Shown here: positions 20,037 through 31,039 of the stretch, piece by piece | How positions within the stretch are numbered: position 1 is the first letter of the stretch | How the letters are laid out: each line of letters opens with the position of its first letter | Assembly: GCF_022647505.1 (NCBI RefSeq) | Contig: NZ_CP071409.1 | Location: 2,728,001-2,792,000, forward strand | DNA: 64,000 nt | Reading direction: 5' to 3' | Origin: [Pantoea] beijingensis | GTDB lineage: Bacteria; Pseudomonadota; Gammaproteobacteria; Enterobacterales; Enterobacteriaceae | Made by a program: the position numbers and the translations under genes | The notes under the pieces: generated by a model | What the model was told of the DNA's origin: nothing | Seen by the model: the letters and a program-made list of their open reading frames with translations, nothing else | The model's database searches: none

Positions 20037-20063
20037 GTCGGGCACGGTAAAACCGTGCCCGAC
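20037..20063. repeat. Strong hairpin between sucB and sucC
   Basis: GTCGGGCACGGT (20037-20048) and its exact complement (20052-20063) with an AAA loop. No T run follows on the minus strand, so it is more likely a barrier to exonucleases that separates the sucAB and sucCD message segments than a full terminator. Confidence 0.6.
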
Positions 20064-20067
20064 AAGG

Positions 20068-21285
20068 TTATACGTCCAGTAGCAGACGCGCCGGATCTTC
20101 CAGCAGCTCTTTGATCGCCACCAGATAGCCTACGGACTCGCGGCCATCGATCAGTCGGTGATCGTAAGAGAGTGCCAGATACATCATCGGCAGAATTTCA
20201 ACCTGACCATTCACCGCCATTGGGCGATCTTTAATGGCATGCATGCCGAGGATCGCGCTTTGCGGTGGATTGATGATCGGCGTTGACATCAGAGAACCAA
20301 ATACGCCGCCGTTGGTAATGGTAAAGTTACCACCAGTAAGTTCGTCCACGGTCAATTTACCGTCACGACCTTTCACCGCCAGCTCTTTGATTTTCTTCTC
20401 GATGTCGGCCATTCCCAGCGCATCCACGTCACGCAGTACCGGGGTGACCAAACCACGTGGAGTAGAAACCGCGATACTGACGTCGAAGTAGTTGTGGTAA
20501 ACCACATCTTCACCGTCAATGGAGGCGTTCACTTCCGGGAAGCGTTTCAGTGCTTCAACTACGGCTTTGATGTAGAAAGACATAAAGCCCAGACGCACGC
20601 CGTGACGCTTCTCAAATACGTCACCATACTGCTTACGCAGATCCATGATCGGCTTCATGTTGACTTCGTTGAACGTCGTCAGCATTGCTGTGCTGTTTTT
20701 CGCTTCCAGCAGACGTTCGGCAACGCGTTTACGCAGACGTGTCATCGGCACACGTTTTTCGCTACGGCCCCCCAGAGAGGGTGCAGGCGCGGCGGCAGCT
20801 TTTGCTTCCGGCTGTTTAGCCGCCGGTTTGCTCGCCAAATGTTTTTCCACGTCTTCACGCGTAATGCGTCCACCAACACCGCTGCCTTTGATCGCATCGG
20901 CATTGAGGTCATGTTCAGCAATCAGACGACGGATCGCCGGGCTGAGTGCATCGTTGCTCTCATCTTCCAGAGAAGCCGTCTGACGCTGTGCTGGCGTAGA
21001 CTCTTTGGATTCAGATTTTGCAGCAGTTTCTTTTCCACCGCTGTTCCCTTCTTTCAGACGTCCCAGTGGCTGGCGAGACGTTACCGTCGCCCCTTCCTCT
21101 TCAAGGATGGCTTCCAGCACGCCGTCTGCTGAAGCAGGAACTTCCAGCACAACTTTGTCAGTTTCGATTTCAACCAGTACTTCATCGCGAGTTACCGTAT
21201 CGCCTGGCTTTTTGTGCCAGGTGGCCACGGTGGCATCGGCAACGGATTCAGGCAGGTCTGGAACGAGAATATCTACGCTACTCAT
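20068..21285 (-). CDS. sucB: Dihydrolipoyllysine succinyltransferase, E2 of 2-oxoglutarate dehydrogenase
   Basis: 405 residues, the same as E. coli. One lipoyl domain with the lipoylated Lys44 ([14 protein letters not shown]), a charged linker, a peripheral E1/E3-binding domain ([33 protein letters not shown]), a second Ala/Pro/Lys linker and the catalytic domain ending [17 protein letters not shown] with the active-site His and Asp. It forms the 24-subunit core of the complex. The start is 14 bases after sucA. Confidence 0.98.
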   Translation of the reverse strand: MSSVDILVPDLPESVADATVATWHKKPGDTVTRDEVLVEIETDKVVLEVPASADGVLEAILEEEGATVTSRQPLGRLKEGNSGGKETAAKSESKESTPAQRQTASLEDESNDALSPAIRRLIAEHDLNADAIKGSGVGGRITREDVEKHLASKPAAKQPEAKAAAAPAPSLGGRSEKRVPMTRLRKRVAERLLEAKNSTAMLTTFNEVNMKPIMDLRKQYGDVFEKRHGVRLGFMSFYIKAVVEALKRFPEVNASIDGEDVVYHNYFDVSIAVSTPRGLVTPVLRDVDALGMADIEKKIKELAVKGRDGKLTVDELTGGNFTITNGGVFGSLMSTPIINPPQSAILGMHAIKDRPMAVNGQVEILPMMYLALSYDHRLIDGRESVGYLVAIKELLEDPARLLLDV

Positions 21286-21299
21286 TATCTATCCTTTAT

Positions 21300-24107
21300 T
21301 TAATTAACGTTCAGCGCGTCATTAACCAGGTCTTGTTGCTGCTTCTGGTGTACGGACATGTAGCCAACGGCCGGTGAAGCGGATGCTGGACGACCGGCGT
21401 AACGTAATGAAGCCCCAAACGGCACGACTTCACGGAAATGGTGCTGACTGCAATACCAGGCACCCTGGTTCAATGGTTCTTCCTGACACCAGACAAAATC
21501 ATGTACGTGAGAATACTGCTGCAGCGCATCCTGTACCGCTTTGTGCGGGAAAGGATAAAGCTGTTCAATACGTACAATAGCAACATCAGTTTGTTCATTC
21601 TTGCGACGCTGTTCCAACAGATCATAGTAGACCTTGCCGGAACAGAGCACGACGCGTTTAACGCCCTGCGGATCAAGATCGTCAATCTCGCCAATGGCCG
21701 GTTTAAAGCTACCGGTTGCCATCTCATCCAGCGAAGAAATAGCCAGTGGGTGACGCAGCAACGATTTTGGTGACATCACGATCAGCGGACGACGCATGCC
21801 ACGCAACGCCTGACGACGCAGCATGTGGTAAACCTGTGCCGGAGTCGATGGAACGCAAACCTGCATATTCTGTTCAGCACAAAGTTGCAGATAACGTTCC
21901 AGGCGAGCAGAAGAGTGCTCCGGCCCCTGGCCTTCATAGCCGTGCGGTAGCAGCATCACCAGGCCACACATACGGCCCCATTTCTGCTCTCCTGAGCTAA
22001 TAAACTGATCGATAACGACCTGAGCACCGTTTGCAAAATCACCAAATTGCGCTTCCCAGATGGTCAGGGTGCGCGGCTCCGCCGTCGCATAACCATATTC
22101 AAATGCCAGTACCGCTTCTTCAGAAAGCACGGAATCCCAAACCTTGAATACACCCTGCCCGTTATGAATATGTTGCAGCGGCGTATAAGTTGAACCGTTA
22201 GACTGATTATGGATCACCGCATGGCGATGGAAGAAGGTACCGCGTCCCATATCTTCACCGGACAAACGGCAAGGAATCCCCTCATCAACCAGCGTGGCAT
22301 AGGCCAGGTTTTCCGCAGCGCCCCAGTCAAACGGCTTGTTACCTGCCGCCATTTCTGCACGATCGTTATAGATCTTAGCAACGCGCGACTGCATCTCGAC
22401 GCTTTCCGGCACCTGGCTGATACGCTTTGCCAACTCCTGTAAACGTTTCGGATCCAGGGTTTCAGGCCAGCTTTCATCCCAGTCATGATTCAGATAAGGA
22501 GACCATGTAAAGGAGTGCAGACTCATTGGGCGCCATTCCGGAACCACGCATTCACCGGCATCCAATGCATCGCGATAAAGATTGACCATCTCAGTGGCGT
22601 CTTCAAGGCTGGCTATTTTTTCCGCTTCCAGTTTGTCCGCATACAGCTTACGCGGCGTAGGATGCTTTTTGATCTTCTGGTACATCACCGGCTGGGTCGC
22701 ACTTGGCTCATCCGCTTCGTTATGGCCATGGCGGCGATAACAGACCAGATCGATAAAGACATCCCGTTTGAAGGTATTACGGAAATCAAGCGCCAGTCGG
22801 GTAACAAACGCCACAGCTTCCGGGTCATCCGCATTAACGTGAAAAATAGGCGCCAGCACCATTTTACCGATATCGGTACAGTACTGAGTAGAGCGCGCGT
22901 CTTTCGGGTTCGAGGTGGTAAAACCAATCTGGTTATTGATGACGATACGTACTGTACCGCCCACTTCATAACCGCGAGCCTGAGACATGTTCAGGGTTTC
23001 CTGAACCACACCCTGTCCGGTAACAGCAGCATCACCGTGGATAGTAATCGGCAGCACTTTATTGCTACTCGGCTCATCCAGGCGATCCAAACGGGCACGC
23101 ACCGACCCCATGACTACCGGGCTAACAATTTCCAGATGAGATGGGTTAAAGGCCAGCGCCAGGTGCACCATGCCACCCTCGGTTTCTACATCCGACGAAA
23201 AGCCCATATGGTACTTCACGTCACCGGTGCCAAGATGCTCTTTGTGCTTGCCGGCAAACTCATCAAACAGATCCTGTGGCTTTTTACCCAGCACGTTAAT
23301 CAGGACGTTCAGGCGGCCGCGGTGCGCCATTCCCAGCACGACTTCACGAGTACCACTCTTACCGGCATGACGAATCATTTCATTCAGCATCGGCACCAGT
23401 GCATCACCCCCTTCCAGCGAGAAGCGCTTGGCCCCCGGGAATTTGGCACCGAGATAACGCTCAAGCCCTTCTGCTGCCGTCAGTTGCTTAAGGAAACCTT
23501 TTTTCTCTTCAGAGCTGAAGTTTGCCTGTCCCGCTATCGATTCAATGCGCTGCTGGATCCAGCGTTTCTCTTCGGTGTTGGTAATGTGCATATACTCAGC
23601 GCCGATCGAACCGCAGTAGGTCTGTTTCAATGCGGCATACAGATCGGCAAGCTTCATGGTTTCTTTGCCAATAGCAAATGAGCCAACGTTAAAGCTTTCC
23701 TGGAAATCGGCTTCGCTCAGATCGTGAAAGGCTGGATCGAGATCCGGTACCGATTCCTGTTTCCAAAGCCCCAGAGGATCGAGATTAGCGTGCTGATGAC
23801 CGCGAAAACGAAACGCGTTAATCAGCTGCAATACTTTTACCTGCTTGGAGTTAGTTTCCGGATCGGTAACGGATGAGGTGTAACGCGAGGCATCTTTCGC
23901 CAGACGGCGGAAATATTCACGTGTTGTCGAGTGGATTTGTTCAGGTCTAACCCCAGTGCCAGGAAGCTGCTGGAACATCGTACGCCATGCAGCATCTACA
24001 GAGTCAGGATCGGTTAGAAAATCCTCATAGAGTTGTTCTATGTAGGATTGGTTCGCGCCGGCCAGCCAGGAGGAGTCCAGCCAGGGCTTCATCGCGCTGT
24101 TCTGCAT
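21300..24107 (-). CDS. sucA: 2-oxoglutarate dehydrogenase E1 component
   Basis: 935 residues (E. coli 933). It decarboxylates 2-oxoglutarate with thiamine diphosphate and passes the succinyl group to SucB lipoate. The N-terminus MQNSAMKPWLDSSWLAGANQSYIEQLYEDF is typical. The thiamine diphosphate region includes GMAHRGRLNVL and IHGDAAVTGQGVVQETLN, and the C-terminal transketolase-like part has FGDFANGAQVVIDQFISSGEQKWG. It is transcribed with sdhCDAB, after a 277-base gap, and with sucBCD. Confidence 0.98.
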   Translation of the reverse strand: MQNSAMKPWLDSSWLAGANQSYIEQLYEDFLTDPDSVDAAWRTMFQQLPGTGVRPEQIHSTTREYFRRLAKDASRYTSSVTDPETNSKQVKVLQLINAFRFRGHQHANLDPLGLWKQESVPDLDPAFHDLSEADFQESFNVGSFAIGKETMKLADLYAALKQTYCGSIGAEYMHITNTEEKRWIQQRIESIAGQANFSSEEKKGFLKQLTAAEGLERYLGAKFPGAKRFSLEGGDALVPMLNEMIRHAGKSGTREVVLGMAHRGRLNVLINVLGKKPQDLFDEFAGKHKEHLGTGDVKYHMGFSSDVETEGGMVHLALAFNPSHLEIVSPVVMGSVRARLDRLDEPSSNKVLPITIHGDAAVTGQGVVQETLNMSQARGYEVGGTVRIVINNQIGFTTSNPKDARSTQYCTDIGKMVLAPIFHVNADDPEAVAFVTRLALDFRNTFKRDVFIDLVCYRRHGHNEADEPSATQPVMYQKIKKHPTPRKLYADKLEAEKIASLEDATEMVNLYRDALDAGECVVPEWRPMSLHSFTWSPYLNHDWDESWPETLDPKRLQELAKRISQVPESVEMQSRVAKIYNDRAEMAAGNKPFDWGAAENLAYATLVDEGIPCRLSGEDMGRGTFFHRHAVIHNQSNGSTYTPLQHIHNGQGVFKVWDSVLSEEAVLAFEYGYATAEPRTLTIWEAQFGDFANGAQVVIDQFISSGEQKWGRMCGLVMLLPHGYEGQGPEHSSARLERYLQLCAEQNMQVCVPSTPAQVYHMLRRQALRGMRRPLIVMSPKSLLRHPLAISSLDEMATGSFKPAIGEIDDLDPQGVKRVVLCSGKVYYDLLEQRRKNEQTDVAIVRIEQLYPFPHKAVQDALQQYSHVHDFVWCQEEPLNQGAWYCSQHHFREVVPFGASLRYAGRPASASPAVGYMSVHQKQQQDLVNDALNVN

Positions 24108-24344
24108 TGTGATCCCTTAAGCATTCTATGCTTTTTTTCACGGTTTCATTTTTGCCGGATTAACGGCTTGCCAGGGGCGGTGTCCTCTGATTATCCATGC
24201 GCACCGCACAACCAGGGGACACAGCCTGTCAAGTTCATCGATACGAGCACCGGGCCCGTAAGGGAACCTTTGTAAGTGATTTACGCCCTGCGTTGCGCGG
24301 GCAACCGCCAACCCGCGAAAACCGCTTACAAAGGCTTCCTGCTT

Positions 24345-24380
24345 AACCGCGCCGAAAAACTGATGGTTTCCGGCGCGGTT
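24345..24380. repeat. Inverted repeat in the sdhB-sucA intergenic region
   Basis: AACCGCGCCG (24345-24354) and CGGCGCGGTT (24371-24380) are exact inverted copies with a 16-base loop, a few bases after the sdhB stop. A second region, 24250-24330, has TTTGTAAG/CTTACAAA arms. Such structures between sdhB and sucA fit differential mRNA decay in a long operon. Confidence 0.5.
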
Positions 24381-24384
24381 ATCA

Positions 24385-25101
24385 CTACGCGCTTCTTTGC
24401 AATAACATTGATTTGATATGCCCGATGGCGCGCGTCGGGTTAAGCCCCTTCGGACACACGCTCACACAGTTCATAATGCTATGACAGCGGAATACGCTGA
24501 AAGCATCATTCAAATCATCAAGACGCGCATCCGTTTCGGTATCACGGCTATCAATCAGGAAGCGATACGCCGCCAGTAAGCCAGCCGGACCAATGAATTT
24601 ATCCGGGTTCCACCAGAATGACGGACAGGACGTCGAACAGCAGGCACAGAGAATACACTCATACAGACCATCCAGCTTTTCACGCTGTTCAGGCATCTGT
24701 AAATGCTCACGCGCGGGTGGATTCTCTCCGTTATTCAACAGGTAAGGCTTAATTTTCTCATACTGAGTATAAAACTGGCTCATGTCGACAACCAGATCGC
24801 GAATGACGGGCAGACCTGGCAATGGCCGAATAACGATTTTTTGCTTGCCGTTGCCTAAAGCAGAAATTGGCGTAATACAGGCCAAACCATTTTTGCCATT
24901 CATATTCAGGCCGTCGGAGCCGCAAACACCTTCACGGCAGGAACGGCGAAACGCCAGCGTCGGATCTTTCTCTTTCAGGCGCATTAATGCATCCAGCAAC
25001 ATCATGTCGCGCCCTTCTTCCGCTTCCAGCGAATACTCCTGCATGCGCGGAGCGGCATCAACATCTGGATTGTAACGATAAATAGAAAACTCAAGTCTCA
25101 T
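24385..25101 (-). CDS. sdhB: Succinate dehydrogenase iron-sulfur subunit
   Basis: 238 residues from the ATG at 25101 (MRLEFSIYRYNPDVDAAPRMQ); upstream open sequence overlaps sdhA and is not coding. It holds the [2Fe-2S] (SCREGVCGSDGLNMNGKNGLAC), [4Fe-4S] (CILCACCSTSCPSFWW) and [3Fe-4S] (CHSIMNCVSVCPKGLNP) clusters that pass electrons from the flavin to quinone. It is 16 bases after sdhA. Confidence 0.98.
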   Translation of the reverse strand: MRLEFSIYRYNPDVDAAPRMQEYSLEAEEGRDMMLLDALMRLKEKDPTLAFRRSCREGVCGSDGLNMNGKNGLACITPISALGNGKQKIVIRPLPGLPVIRDLVVDMSQFYTQYEKIKPYLLNNGENPPAREHLQMPEQREKLDGLYECILCACCSTSCPSFWWNPDKFIGPAGLLAAYRFLIDSRDTETDARLDDLNDAFSVFRCHSIMNCVSVCPKGLNPTRAIGHIKSMLLQRSA

Positions 25102-25117
25102 CGTCTGATCTCCGCAA

Positions 25118-26884
25118 TTAATAAGTACGCGCTTTTGGCGGGAACGCCTCGCGCAGTTTCGGTTGCATGTTGACCTCACGGCGCGTCATGCTTTCGTTTT
25201 GCGGGAGATACAGGCTGTGGCACAGCCAATTTGCATCGTCACGTTCCGGGAAGTCGAAACGGCTATGTGCTCCACGGCTTTCAGTACGGAAGTTCGCCGC
25301 CATCGCGGTGGCATAGGCGGTTTCCATCAGGTTATCCAACTCCAGGCATTCAACACGCTGGGTGTTGAAATCGCTGGAACGGTCATCCAGACGCGCATTT
25401 TTCAGGCGCTCACGCAGTACTTTCAGCTCTTCCAATCCTTTCGCCATCGCATCACCTTCACGGAATACCGAGAAGTTATGCTGCATACAGGACTGCAGCG
25501 CTTTGCGCAGTTCCGCGGGATCTTCGCCAGTCGTATTATTATTCCAACGATTCAGGCGCGCTAACGCAGCGTCGATATCTTCATCGCTGGCATCGCGCAG
25601 TTCACCCTGCTCCTGAATGGACTCTTGCAGATGCAGGCCGGCAGAACGGCCAAACACCACCAGGTCAAGCAGTGAGTTACCGCCAAGGCGGTTAGCGCCG
25701 TGCACAGAAACGCAGGCAATTTCACCCACCGCGAACAGGCCGGGAATCACGACATCTTCACCCTTTTCATTCACCGTCAGCGCCTGTCCGGTAACTTTAG
25801 TTGGAATCCCGCCCATCATGTAGTGACAAGTTGGAATAACCGGGATCGGTTCTTTTACTGGATCAACGTGGGCAAAGGTACGGGACAACTCAAGAATACC
25901 CGGCAGACGCGATTCCAGAACCTCTTTGCCGAGGTGGTCGAGTTTCAACTTGGCATGAGGTCCCCATGGGCCGTCACAGCCACGACCTTCACGAATTTCG
26001 ATCATGATTGAACGTGCGACAACGTCACGGCCAGCAAGATCTTTCGCGTTCGGTGCGTAACGCTCCATAAAACGTTCGCCGTGTTTATTCAGCAGGTAGC
26101 CACCCTCACCACGGCACCCTTCTGTCACCAGCACGCCAGCGCCAGCAATACCGGTTGGGTGGAATTGCCACATCTCCATATCCTGCACCGGCACGCCAGC
26201 ACGCAGTGCCATGCCAACGCCGTCACCGGTGTTGATATGCGCATTGGTAGTAGACTGATAGATACGGCCCGCGCCGCCAGTGGCCAGCACGGTCGCTTTG
26301 GCTTTGAAATAAACCACTTCGCCATCTTCGATATTCAGCGCCGTACAACCGACAATCGCGCCGTCGGCATTTTTCACTAAATCGAGGGCATACCACTCAG
26401 AGAAAATGGTGGTTTTATTTTTCAGGTTCTGCTGATACAGCGTGTGCAGCAAAGCATGGCCGGTACGGTCAGCAGCGGCTGCAGTACGCGCGGCCTGTTC
26501 ACCGCCAAAATTTTTAGACTGACCGCCAAACGGACGCTGATAAACGCGGCCATCATCAAGACGCGAGAAAGGCAGTCCCATATGCTCCAGCTCCAGAATC
26601 GCTTCCGGACCGGTTTTACACATATATTCAATAGCGTCCTGATCACCGATATAGTCGGAGCCTTTAACCGTGTCATACATGTGCCATTCCCAGTTATCTT
26701 CATGGCTGTTACCCAGTGCAACGGTAATGCCGCCCTGAGCAGACACGGTATGAGAACGGGTAGGGAAGACTTTGGATAACAGGGCGCAACTCTGGCCCGA
26801 CTGGGAAATTTGCAGCGCGGCACGCATGCCTGCACCGCCTGCGCCGATTACGACGGCGTCAAACTCTCTAACTGGCAAATTCAT
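25118..26884 (-). CDS. sdhA: Succinate dehydrogenase flavoprotein subunit
   Basis: 588 residues, as in E. coli, from the ATG at 26884. FAD is bound covalently to His45 in [13 protein letters not shown]; the nucleotide-binding [11 protein letters not shown] motif and the catalytic region [25 protein letters not shown] are present. It oxidises succinate to fumarate on the cytoplasmic side. The start overlaps the sdhD stop by one base. Confidence 0.98.
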   Translation of the reverse strand: MNLPVREFDAVVIGAGGAGMRAALQISQSGQSCALLSKVFPTRSHTVSAQGGITVALGNSHEDNWEWHMYDTVKGSDYIGDQDAIEYMCKTGPEAILELEHMGLPFSRLDDGRVYQRPFGGQSKNFGGEQAARTAAAADRTGHALLHTLYQQNLKNKTTIFSEWYALDLVKNADGAIVGCTALNIEDGEVVYFKAKATVLATGGAGRIYQSTTNAHINTGDGVGMALRAGVPVQDMEMWQFHPTGIAGAGVLVTEGCRGEGGYLLNKHGERFMERYAPNAKDLAGRDVVARSIMIEIREGRGCDGPWGPHAKLKLDHLGKEVLESRLPGILELSRTFAHVDPVKEPIPVIPTCHYMMGGIPTKVTGQALTVNEKGEDVVIPGLFAVGEIACVSVHGANRLGGNSLLDLVVFGRSAGLHLQESIQEQGELRDASDEDIDAALARLNRWNNNTTGEDPAELRKALQSCMQHNFSVFREGDAMAKGLEELKVLRERLKNARLDDRSSDFNTQRVECLELDNLMETAYATAMAANFRTESRGAHSRFDFPERDDANWLCHSLYLPQNESMTRREVNMQPKLREAFPPKARTY

Positions 26885-27231
26885 TACGCACCCCACACCA
26901 CAACAGTTCCATAAATCGCATAGACCAACAGCGCAACGACAATCACCAGTTGCAGCATTAAACGTACGCCTACAGGCTTAACGTAGTCGGTCAGTACCTG
27001 CCACATCCCAATCCAGCCATGTACCAGAATGGACAACAGGGTCAGCAGCGTGAACACTTTTGTGAAAGGGGAAGCGAAAAATCCGCGCCAGTTGTCGTAC
27101 GTCAACGTATCAGACATCACGATAAAACCGAGGATATAGAGCACATAGAGGGTAATAACCATGGCAGCGGCACGTAACAGCAGCCAGTCATGTACGCCGT
27201 TGCGCCCCAGTGCAGAAGCATTGCTTACCAT
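26884..27231 (-). CDS. sdhD: Succinate dehydrogenase membrane anchor SdhD
   Basis: 115 residues, three transmembrane helices. It starts [26 protein letters not shown] and carries the quinone-site Tyr/Asp-rich region ([14 protein letters not shown]) and the haem-ligand His in [17 protein letters not shown]. It overlaps sdhC by 7 bases and sdhA by one. Confidence 0.97.
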   Translation of the reverse strand: MVSNASALGRNGVHDWLLLRAAAMVITLYVLYILGFIVMSDTLTYDNWRGFFASPFTKVFTLLTLLSILVHGWIGMWQVLTDYVKPVGVRLMLQLVIVVALLVYAIYGTVVVWGA

Positions 27232-27614
27232 ACGAGGACTCCAGCCAGAATTGAAAGCACGACGGTAATACCAAAAGCAATCTGAGCAGAACGCGTACCG
27301 ATTTGCAGCGTTTCACCAAGATAACCAAAATCCATTAACATATGGCGAATACCACCGGCGATATGATAAGCCAGCGCAGTCAAGATGCCCCATACAATGA
27401 ATTTGACAATGAAGCTGCCCATCACGGCAGATGCCTGCAGGAAGCCTTCGGGTGAAGAGAGAGAGAGGCCCAGTAGCCAGAGCAGAATACCGACAGCCAC
27501 GAAGGTGATCACGCCGGAGACGCGGTGGAGAATGGACGCTATTGCAGTAACGGGAAACCGGATCGTAGTGAGATCCAAGTTGACAGGTCTTTGTTTTTTC
27601 ACGGTTTTGCCCAC
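27225..27614 (-). CDS. sdhC: Succinate dehydrogenase cytochrome b556 subunit
   Basis: 129 residues with a GTG start ([38 protein letters not shown]); an AAGG ribosome site lies about six bases upstream. Three membrane helices; the haem-b ligand His is in [20 protein letters not shown], and quinone-site Ser/Arg are in SILHRVSG. It is the first gene of the operon, divergent from gltA. In E. coli the start region is targeted by the RyhB and Spot 42 small RNAs; conservation here was not tested. Confidence 0.97.
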   Translation of the reverse strand: MGKTVKKQRPVNLDLTTIRFPVTAIASILHRVSGVITFVAVGILLWLLGLSLSSPEGFLQASAVMGSFIVKFIVWGILTALAYHIAGGIRHMLMDFGYLGETLQIGTRSAQIAFGITVVLSILAGVLVW

Positions 27615-28250
27615 ACAGCCTTTCTTATTTTGCTTCCTCCGGTCCTGAAGGTGTTATTCGAACACGGGCGTGGTCGAATGATTGGCACCGTCACCAAAAC
27701 AGCAACATCCAGTGTTAATTGACGCGGTAAAACGCTGGGTGGCTCCTGGTGTCAGGGTATTCCGGAGACCTGGCCGAAGTATAGGGGGATCACATTCCCA
27801 TTACAATTCCCCTACAATCTCTTTGGGAACATTTAGACGGAACAGTGATCCATCTCACGATTTTCACAATTAATACAAATTTAATTATCTGATTTGACAA
27901 AAGTTAAACATTCCTGTTACAAACGAACGATTAAAAATCCCGTGATGCATAAAAGTTATGGGGGTACACTTTCCCCTAAGCATAAGTTATGTAACATTGG
28001 CTCAGTAGGCTGGGCCAGGTATCAGGAACGTGTTACGAGCAAATAATGACTAGATCGGATCTTTAACAACCGCGAAACGCAGCATATATGCCTGCCGGAT
28101 CCTCGCTTGTACGCGCCCATCGCTCTGTACCCTGCACGATAAAACATGCCACAGAGTTGATAGACGGCATCTCTTCGCAAGCAGCCCAAGGTATGATGGC
28201 AATTCAGGTGTCACTGATCCCTACACTTTAAGGCGCTAAGGAGACTATAA
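27615..28250. promoter_or_regulatory. Divergent sdhC-gltA control region
   Basis: 636 bases without a gene. It is AT-rich from 27830 to 27970 and carries a good CRP site (27844-27859). Regulation by ArcA, FNR and CRP is known for both promoters in E. coli, but apart from the CRP site I cannot assign operators or -10/-35 elements securely. A ribosome site AAGGAG precedes the gltA ATG. Confidence 0.6.
27844..27859. promoter_or_regulatory. CRP-cAMP site
   Basis: AGTGA-TCCATC-TCACG matches TGTGA-N6-TCACA at 8 of 10 positions. It lies about 230 bases upstream of sdhC, consistent with CRP activation of sdh. Confidence 0.65.
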
Positions 28251-29534
28251 ATGGCTGATAAAAAAGCAACGCTGACCCTGGAAGGCGAAGCTCCTATTGA
28301 ACTGGATGTGTTACAAGGCACGCTGGGTGAGGACGAGATTGATATCCGAACCCTTGGTTCAAAAGGTTTATTCACATTTGATCCTGGTTTTACCTCTACT
28401 GCGTCTTGCGAATCTAAAATCACCTACATTGATGGTGATAAAGGCATTCTGCTTCATCGCGGTTTCCCCATAGACCAACTCGCGACCCACTCAAACTATC
28501 TTGAAGTGTGTTACATCCTGCTGAATGGCGAAGTTCCGACCCAGGAACAGTTCGAGGAGTTCCGTACCATCGTGACTCGCCATACCATGATTCACGAGCA
28601 GATTAACCGCCTGTTTATGGGTTTCCGCCGTGATTCACATCCGATGGCAGTCATGTGCGGTGTGACTGGCGCGCTGGCCGCATTTTACCACGATTCGCTG
28701 GATGTCAATATTGAACGCCATCGCGAAATCGCAGCATTCCGCCTGCTATCGAAAATGCCGACCGTGGCAGCGATGTGCTACAAATACTCCATTGGTCAGC
28801 CGTTCGTCTATCCGCGTAACGACCTCTCCTATGCCGGTAACTTCCTGAACATGATGTTCTCTACACCATGCGAAGAGTACGTGGTCAATCCAGTTCTGGA
28901 ACGCGCAATGGATCGCATTTTGATCCTGCATGCTGACCATGAGCAGAATGCCTCAACCTCTACCGTGCGTACTGCAGGCTCTTCCGGAGCGAACCCCTTT
29001 GCCTGTATCGCGGCAGGGATCGCTTCACTGTGGGGCCCCGCTCACGGCGGAGCAAACGAAGCCTGCCTGCGTATGCTCGAAGAGATCAGCACGGTGGAAC
29101 ATATTCCTGAGTTCCTGCGCCGCGCTAAGGACAAAAACGACTCTTTCCGTCTGATGGGCTTTGGGCACCGTGTCTATAAGAACTATGACCCGCGTGCTAC
29201 CGTGATGCGCGAAACCTGTCATGAAGTATTGAAAGAGCTGGGTATGAAAGATGACCTGCTGGAAGTGGCAATGGAACTTGAGCACATTGCTCTGAACGAT
29301 CCGTACTTCATTGAGCGTAAACTCTATCCAAACGTTGACTTCTATTCAGGTATTATTCTGAAAGCAATGGGTATCCCGTCATCCATGTTTACCGTTATCT
29401 TTGCGATGGCGCGTACCGTTGGCTGGATTGCTCACTGGAAAGAGATGCATGATGACGGCATCAAAATTGCCCGTCCGCGTCAGCTGTACACCGGTTACGA
29501 TCAACGCGATTTTCAGTCTCAGCTGAAAAAATAG
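28251..29534 (+). CDS. gltA: Citrate synthase
   Basis: 427 residues, type II hexameric citrate synthase. It condenses oxaloacetate with acetyl-CoA at the entry of the TCA cycle and is inhibited by NADH in this family. Active-site regions: [34 protein letters not shown] with the catalytic His, and [16 protein letters not shown] with the catalytic Asp. It is transcribed alone, divergently from sdh. Confidence 0.98.
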   Translation: MADKKATLTLEGEAPIELDVLQGTLGEDEIDIRTLGSKGLFTFDPGFTSTASCESKITYIDGDKGILLHRGFPIDQLATHSNYLEVCYILLNGEVPTQEQFEEFRTIVTRHTMIHEQINRLFMGFRRDSHPMAVMCGVTGALAAFYHDSLDVNIERHREIAAFRLLSKMPTVAAMCYKYSIGQPFVYPRNDLSYAGNFLNMMFSTPCEEYVVNPVLERAMDRILILHADHEQNASTSTVRTAGSSGANPFACIAAGIASLWGPAHGGANEACLRMLEEISTVEHIPEFLRRAKDKNDSFRLMGFGHRVYKNYDPRATVMRETCHEVLKELGMKDDLLEVAMELEHIALNDPYFIERKLYPNVDFYSGIILKAMGIPSSMFTVIFAMARTVGWIAHWKEMHDDGIKIARPRQLYTGYDQRDFQSQLKK

Positions 29535-29555
29535 TCGGACCTGTTAAGCCTCGGA

Positions 29556-29579
29556 AACGCCGCCATCGCGGCGTTTTTT
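29556..29579 (+). terminator. gltA terminator
   Basis: AACGCCGC/GCGGCGTT hairpin (29556-29575) followed by a T run, 22 bases after the gltA stop. The T run touches the stop codon of convergent nei. Confidence 0.9.
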
Positions 29580-30369
29580 ATATCTGGCACCCAGGACACC
29601 AGTAAAAAGGCCGCGATGAAAGCAGGGTTTTCTCGATCGCCTCGCCGCAGCGCTCACAAGGTTGGCCACTGCGATGAAACACTTTAAAGCGAAATGCTGC
29701 CCCGTAATGCTTATTCTCATCCATCGTCCCACGCATTCGGTAAGAATGGCGCGGAATAGCCAGTAGTGCATGCGACAGATTCACCAGTTGTTTCTCATCC
29801 AGATCCTGCGCCCGATGGTGCGGGGCCAGCTCAGCCTGCCACAGAATCTCCACTCGAAGATAGTTGCCTAACCCTGCAAGAAAAGCCTGATCGAGTAACA
29901 ACCCGCTAAACTGGCGGCGACGAAAGCGTGACGATAACAACCGTTCACTCACCTGCTGCTCCGTCAGTGTCATATCCAACACGTCGGGCCCTACGCGCTG
30001 CAAGAAAGGGTGGGCAGCCAACGTTTCAGCATTGAGTAACTCAATATCCGATGCGCTATACAGCAAAATTGTCTGGTCATGGGTGGCCAGCCTGACGCGT
30101 AATACGCGAGTGCTTTGCGGTTCGCTGCCACTGTCAATAATGCGCCAGACGCCGTACAGCTGATTGTGGCTGTAGAGCGTAAGACCGTTAGAAAAGTGCG
30201 TTAATAACGCTTTTCCCCGCGTCTCTATTGACGTGACTGTCTCGCCTTTCAGCGACTCTTCATAGGTTTTCAGGCGGGGAAATTCAAACCAGACATCGGT
30301 GAGTCTTTTCCCCACCACCGCCTGCGCCAGCCGATCGGCCGCGCGTCGAATCTCAGGTCCTTCTGGCAT
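29578..30369 (-). CDS. nei: Endonuclease VIII (oxidised-pyrimidine DNA glycosylase)
   Basis: 263 residues. Catalytic N-terminus [15 protein letters not shown] (Pro2 nucleophile, Glu3), helix-two-turn-helix ([16 protein letters not shown]) and a C-terminal zinc finger CERCGE...WCPGC with Gln-Ile end. It removes oxidised pyrimidines and cleaves the strand by beta-delta elimination. It lies 14 bases after pcp at the end of the pxp cluster; this linkage is conserved in enterics but has no obvious functional reason. Confidence 0.96.
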   Translation of the reverse strand: MPEGPEIRRAADRLAQAVVGKRLTDVWFEFPRLKTYEESLKGETVTSIETRGKALLTHFSNGLTLYSHNQLYGVWRIIDSGSEPQSTRVLRVRLATHDQTILLYSASDIELLNAETLAAHPFLQRVGPDVLDMTLTEQQVSERLLSSRFRRRQFSGLLLDQAFLAGLGNYLRVEILWQAELAPHHRAQDLDEKQLVNLSHALLAIPRHSYRMRGTMDENKHYGAAFRFKVFHRSGQPCERCGEAIEKTLLSSRPFYWCPGCQI

Positions 30370-30383
30370 AATTCCTCTCAGAA

Positions 30384-31031
30384 TTAATGGGTTGCGCCGC
30401 CCGTCTGGCGAATATCCTGCCTGGTTCGTAAGGCAATCGTTACCGCCATCTCCAGCGCCAGAATGACCGTCTGCGCTGACATGCTGGGCGCGCCTGGATG
30501 CTTTGCGGCTTGTTCAGGCAGCCAGGGAATATGGATAAAACCGCCGCGGATTTTATTCCCCTGTGCGGCCAGACGATGCAATAAACCATACATCACATGG
30601 TTACACACATAGGTGCCAGCCGTTTGTGAAACCGAGGCGGGAATACCCGCCTCACGAATCGCTTCCACCATCGCCTTGATGGGTAAGGTTGAGAAGTAAG
30701 CCGCCGGACCATCCGCAACAATCATCTCATCAATCGGCTGGTTGCCCTGATTATCAGGAATGCGAGCATCGTCAATATTAATACCAATGCGCTCAACGCT
30801 AATCTCTGCCCTTCCTCCCGCCTGTCCAACGGAAATCACCAGCTCCGGCTGATGCTCATCGATAGCGGCATAAAGTGATGTGAGTGATGTGCCAAATACA
30901 CAGGGAAGTTGTTTCACAACCACTCTGGCACCGCAAAGCATACGTTCATTAAGCTGGCGAACCGCTTCCCAGGAAGGATTCACCAACTCGCCATCAAACG
31001 GCTCAAACGCGGTAATCAGGACCTTTTTCAT
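30384..31031 (-). CDS. pcp: Pyroglutamyl-peptidase I
   Basis: 215 residues from the ATG at 31031 ([15 protein letters not shown]). It removes N-terminal 5-oxoproline from peptides. The catalytic triad is visible: Glu80 ([19 protein letters not shown]), Cys143 ([15 protein letters not shown]) and His167 ([11 protein letters not shown]). It lies 8 bases after the DUF979 membrane protein and directly in the 5-oxoprolinase gene set, so its product is the substrate of the neighbours. Confidence 0.96.
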   Translation of the reverse strand: MKKVLITAFEPFDGELVNPSWEAVRQLNERMLCGARVVVKQLPCVFGTSLTSLYAAIDEHQPELVISVGQAGGRAEISVERIGINIDDARIPDNQGNQPIDEMIVADGPAAYFSTLPIKAMVEAIREAGIPASVSQTAGTYVCNHVMYGLLHRLAAQGNKIRGGFIHIPWLPEQAAKHPGAPSMSAQTVILALEMAVTIALRTRQDIRQTGGATH

Positions 31032-31039
31032 TTTGCACC

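Noticed and set aside
22485..23681. 398-codon open frame on the plus strand opposite sucA
   Set aside because: Antisense shadow of a highly conserved gene; composition is not protein-like and sucA is clearly real.
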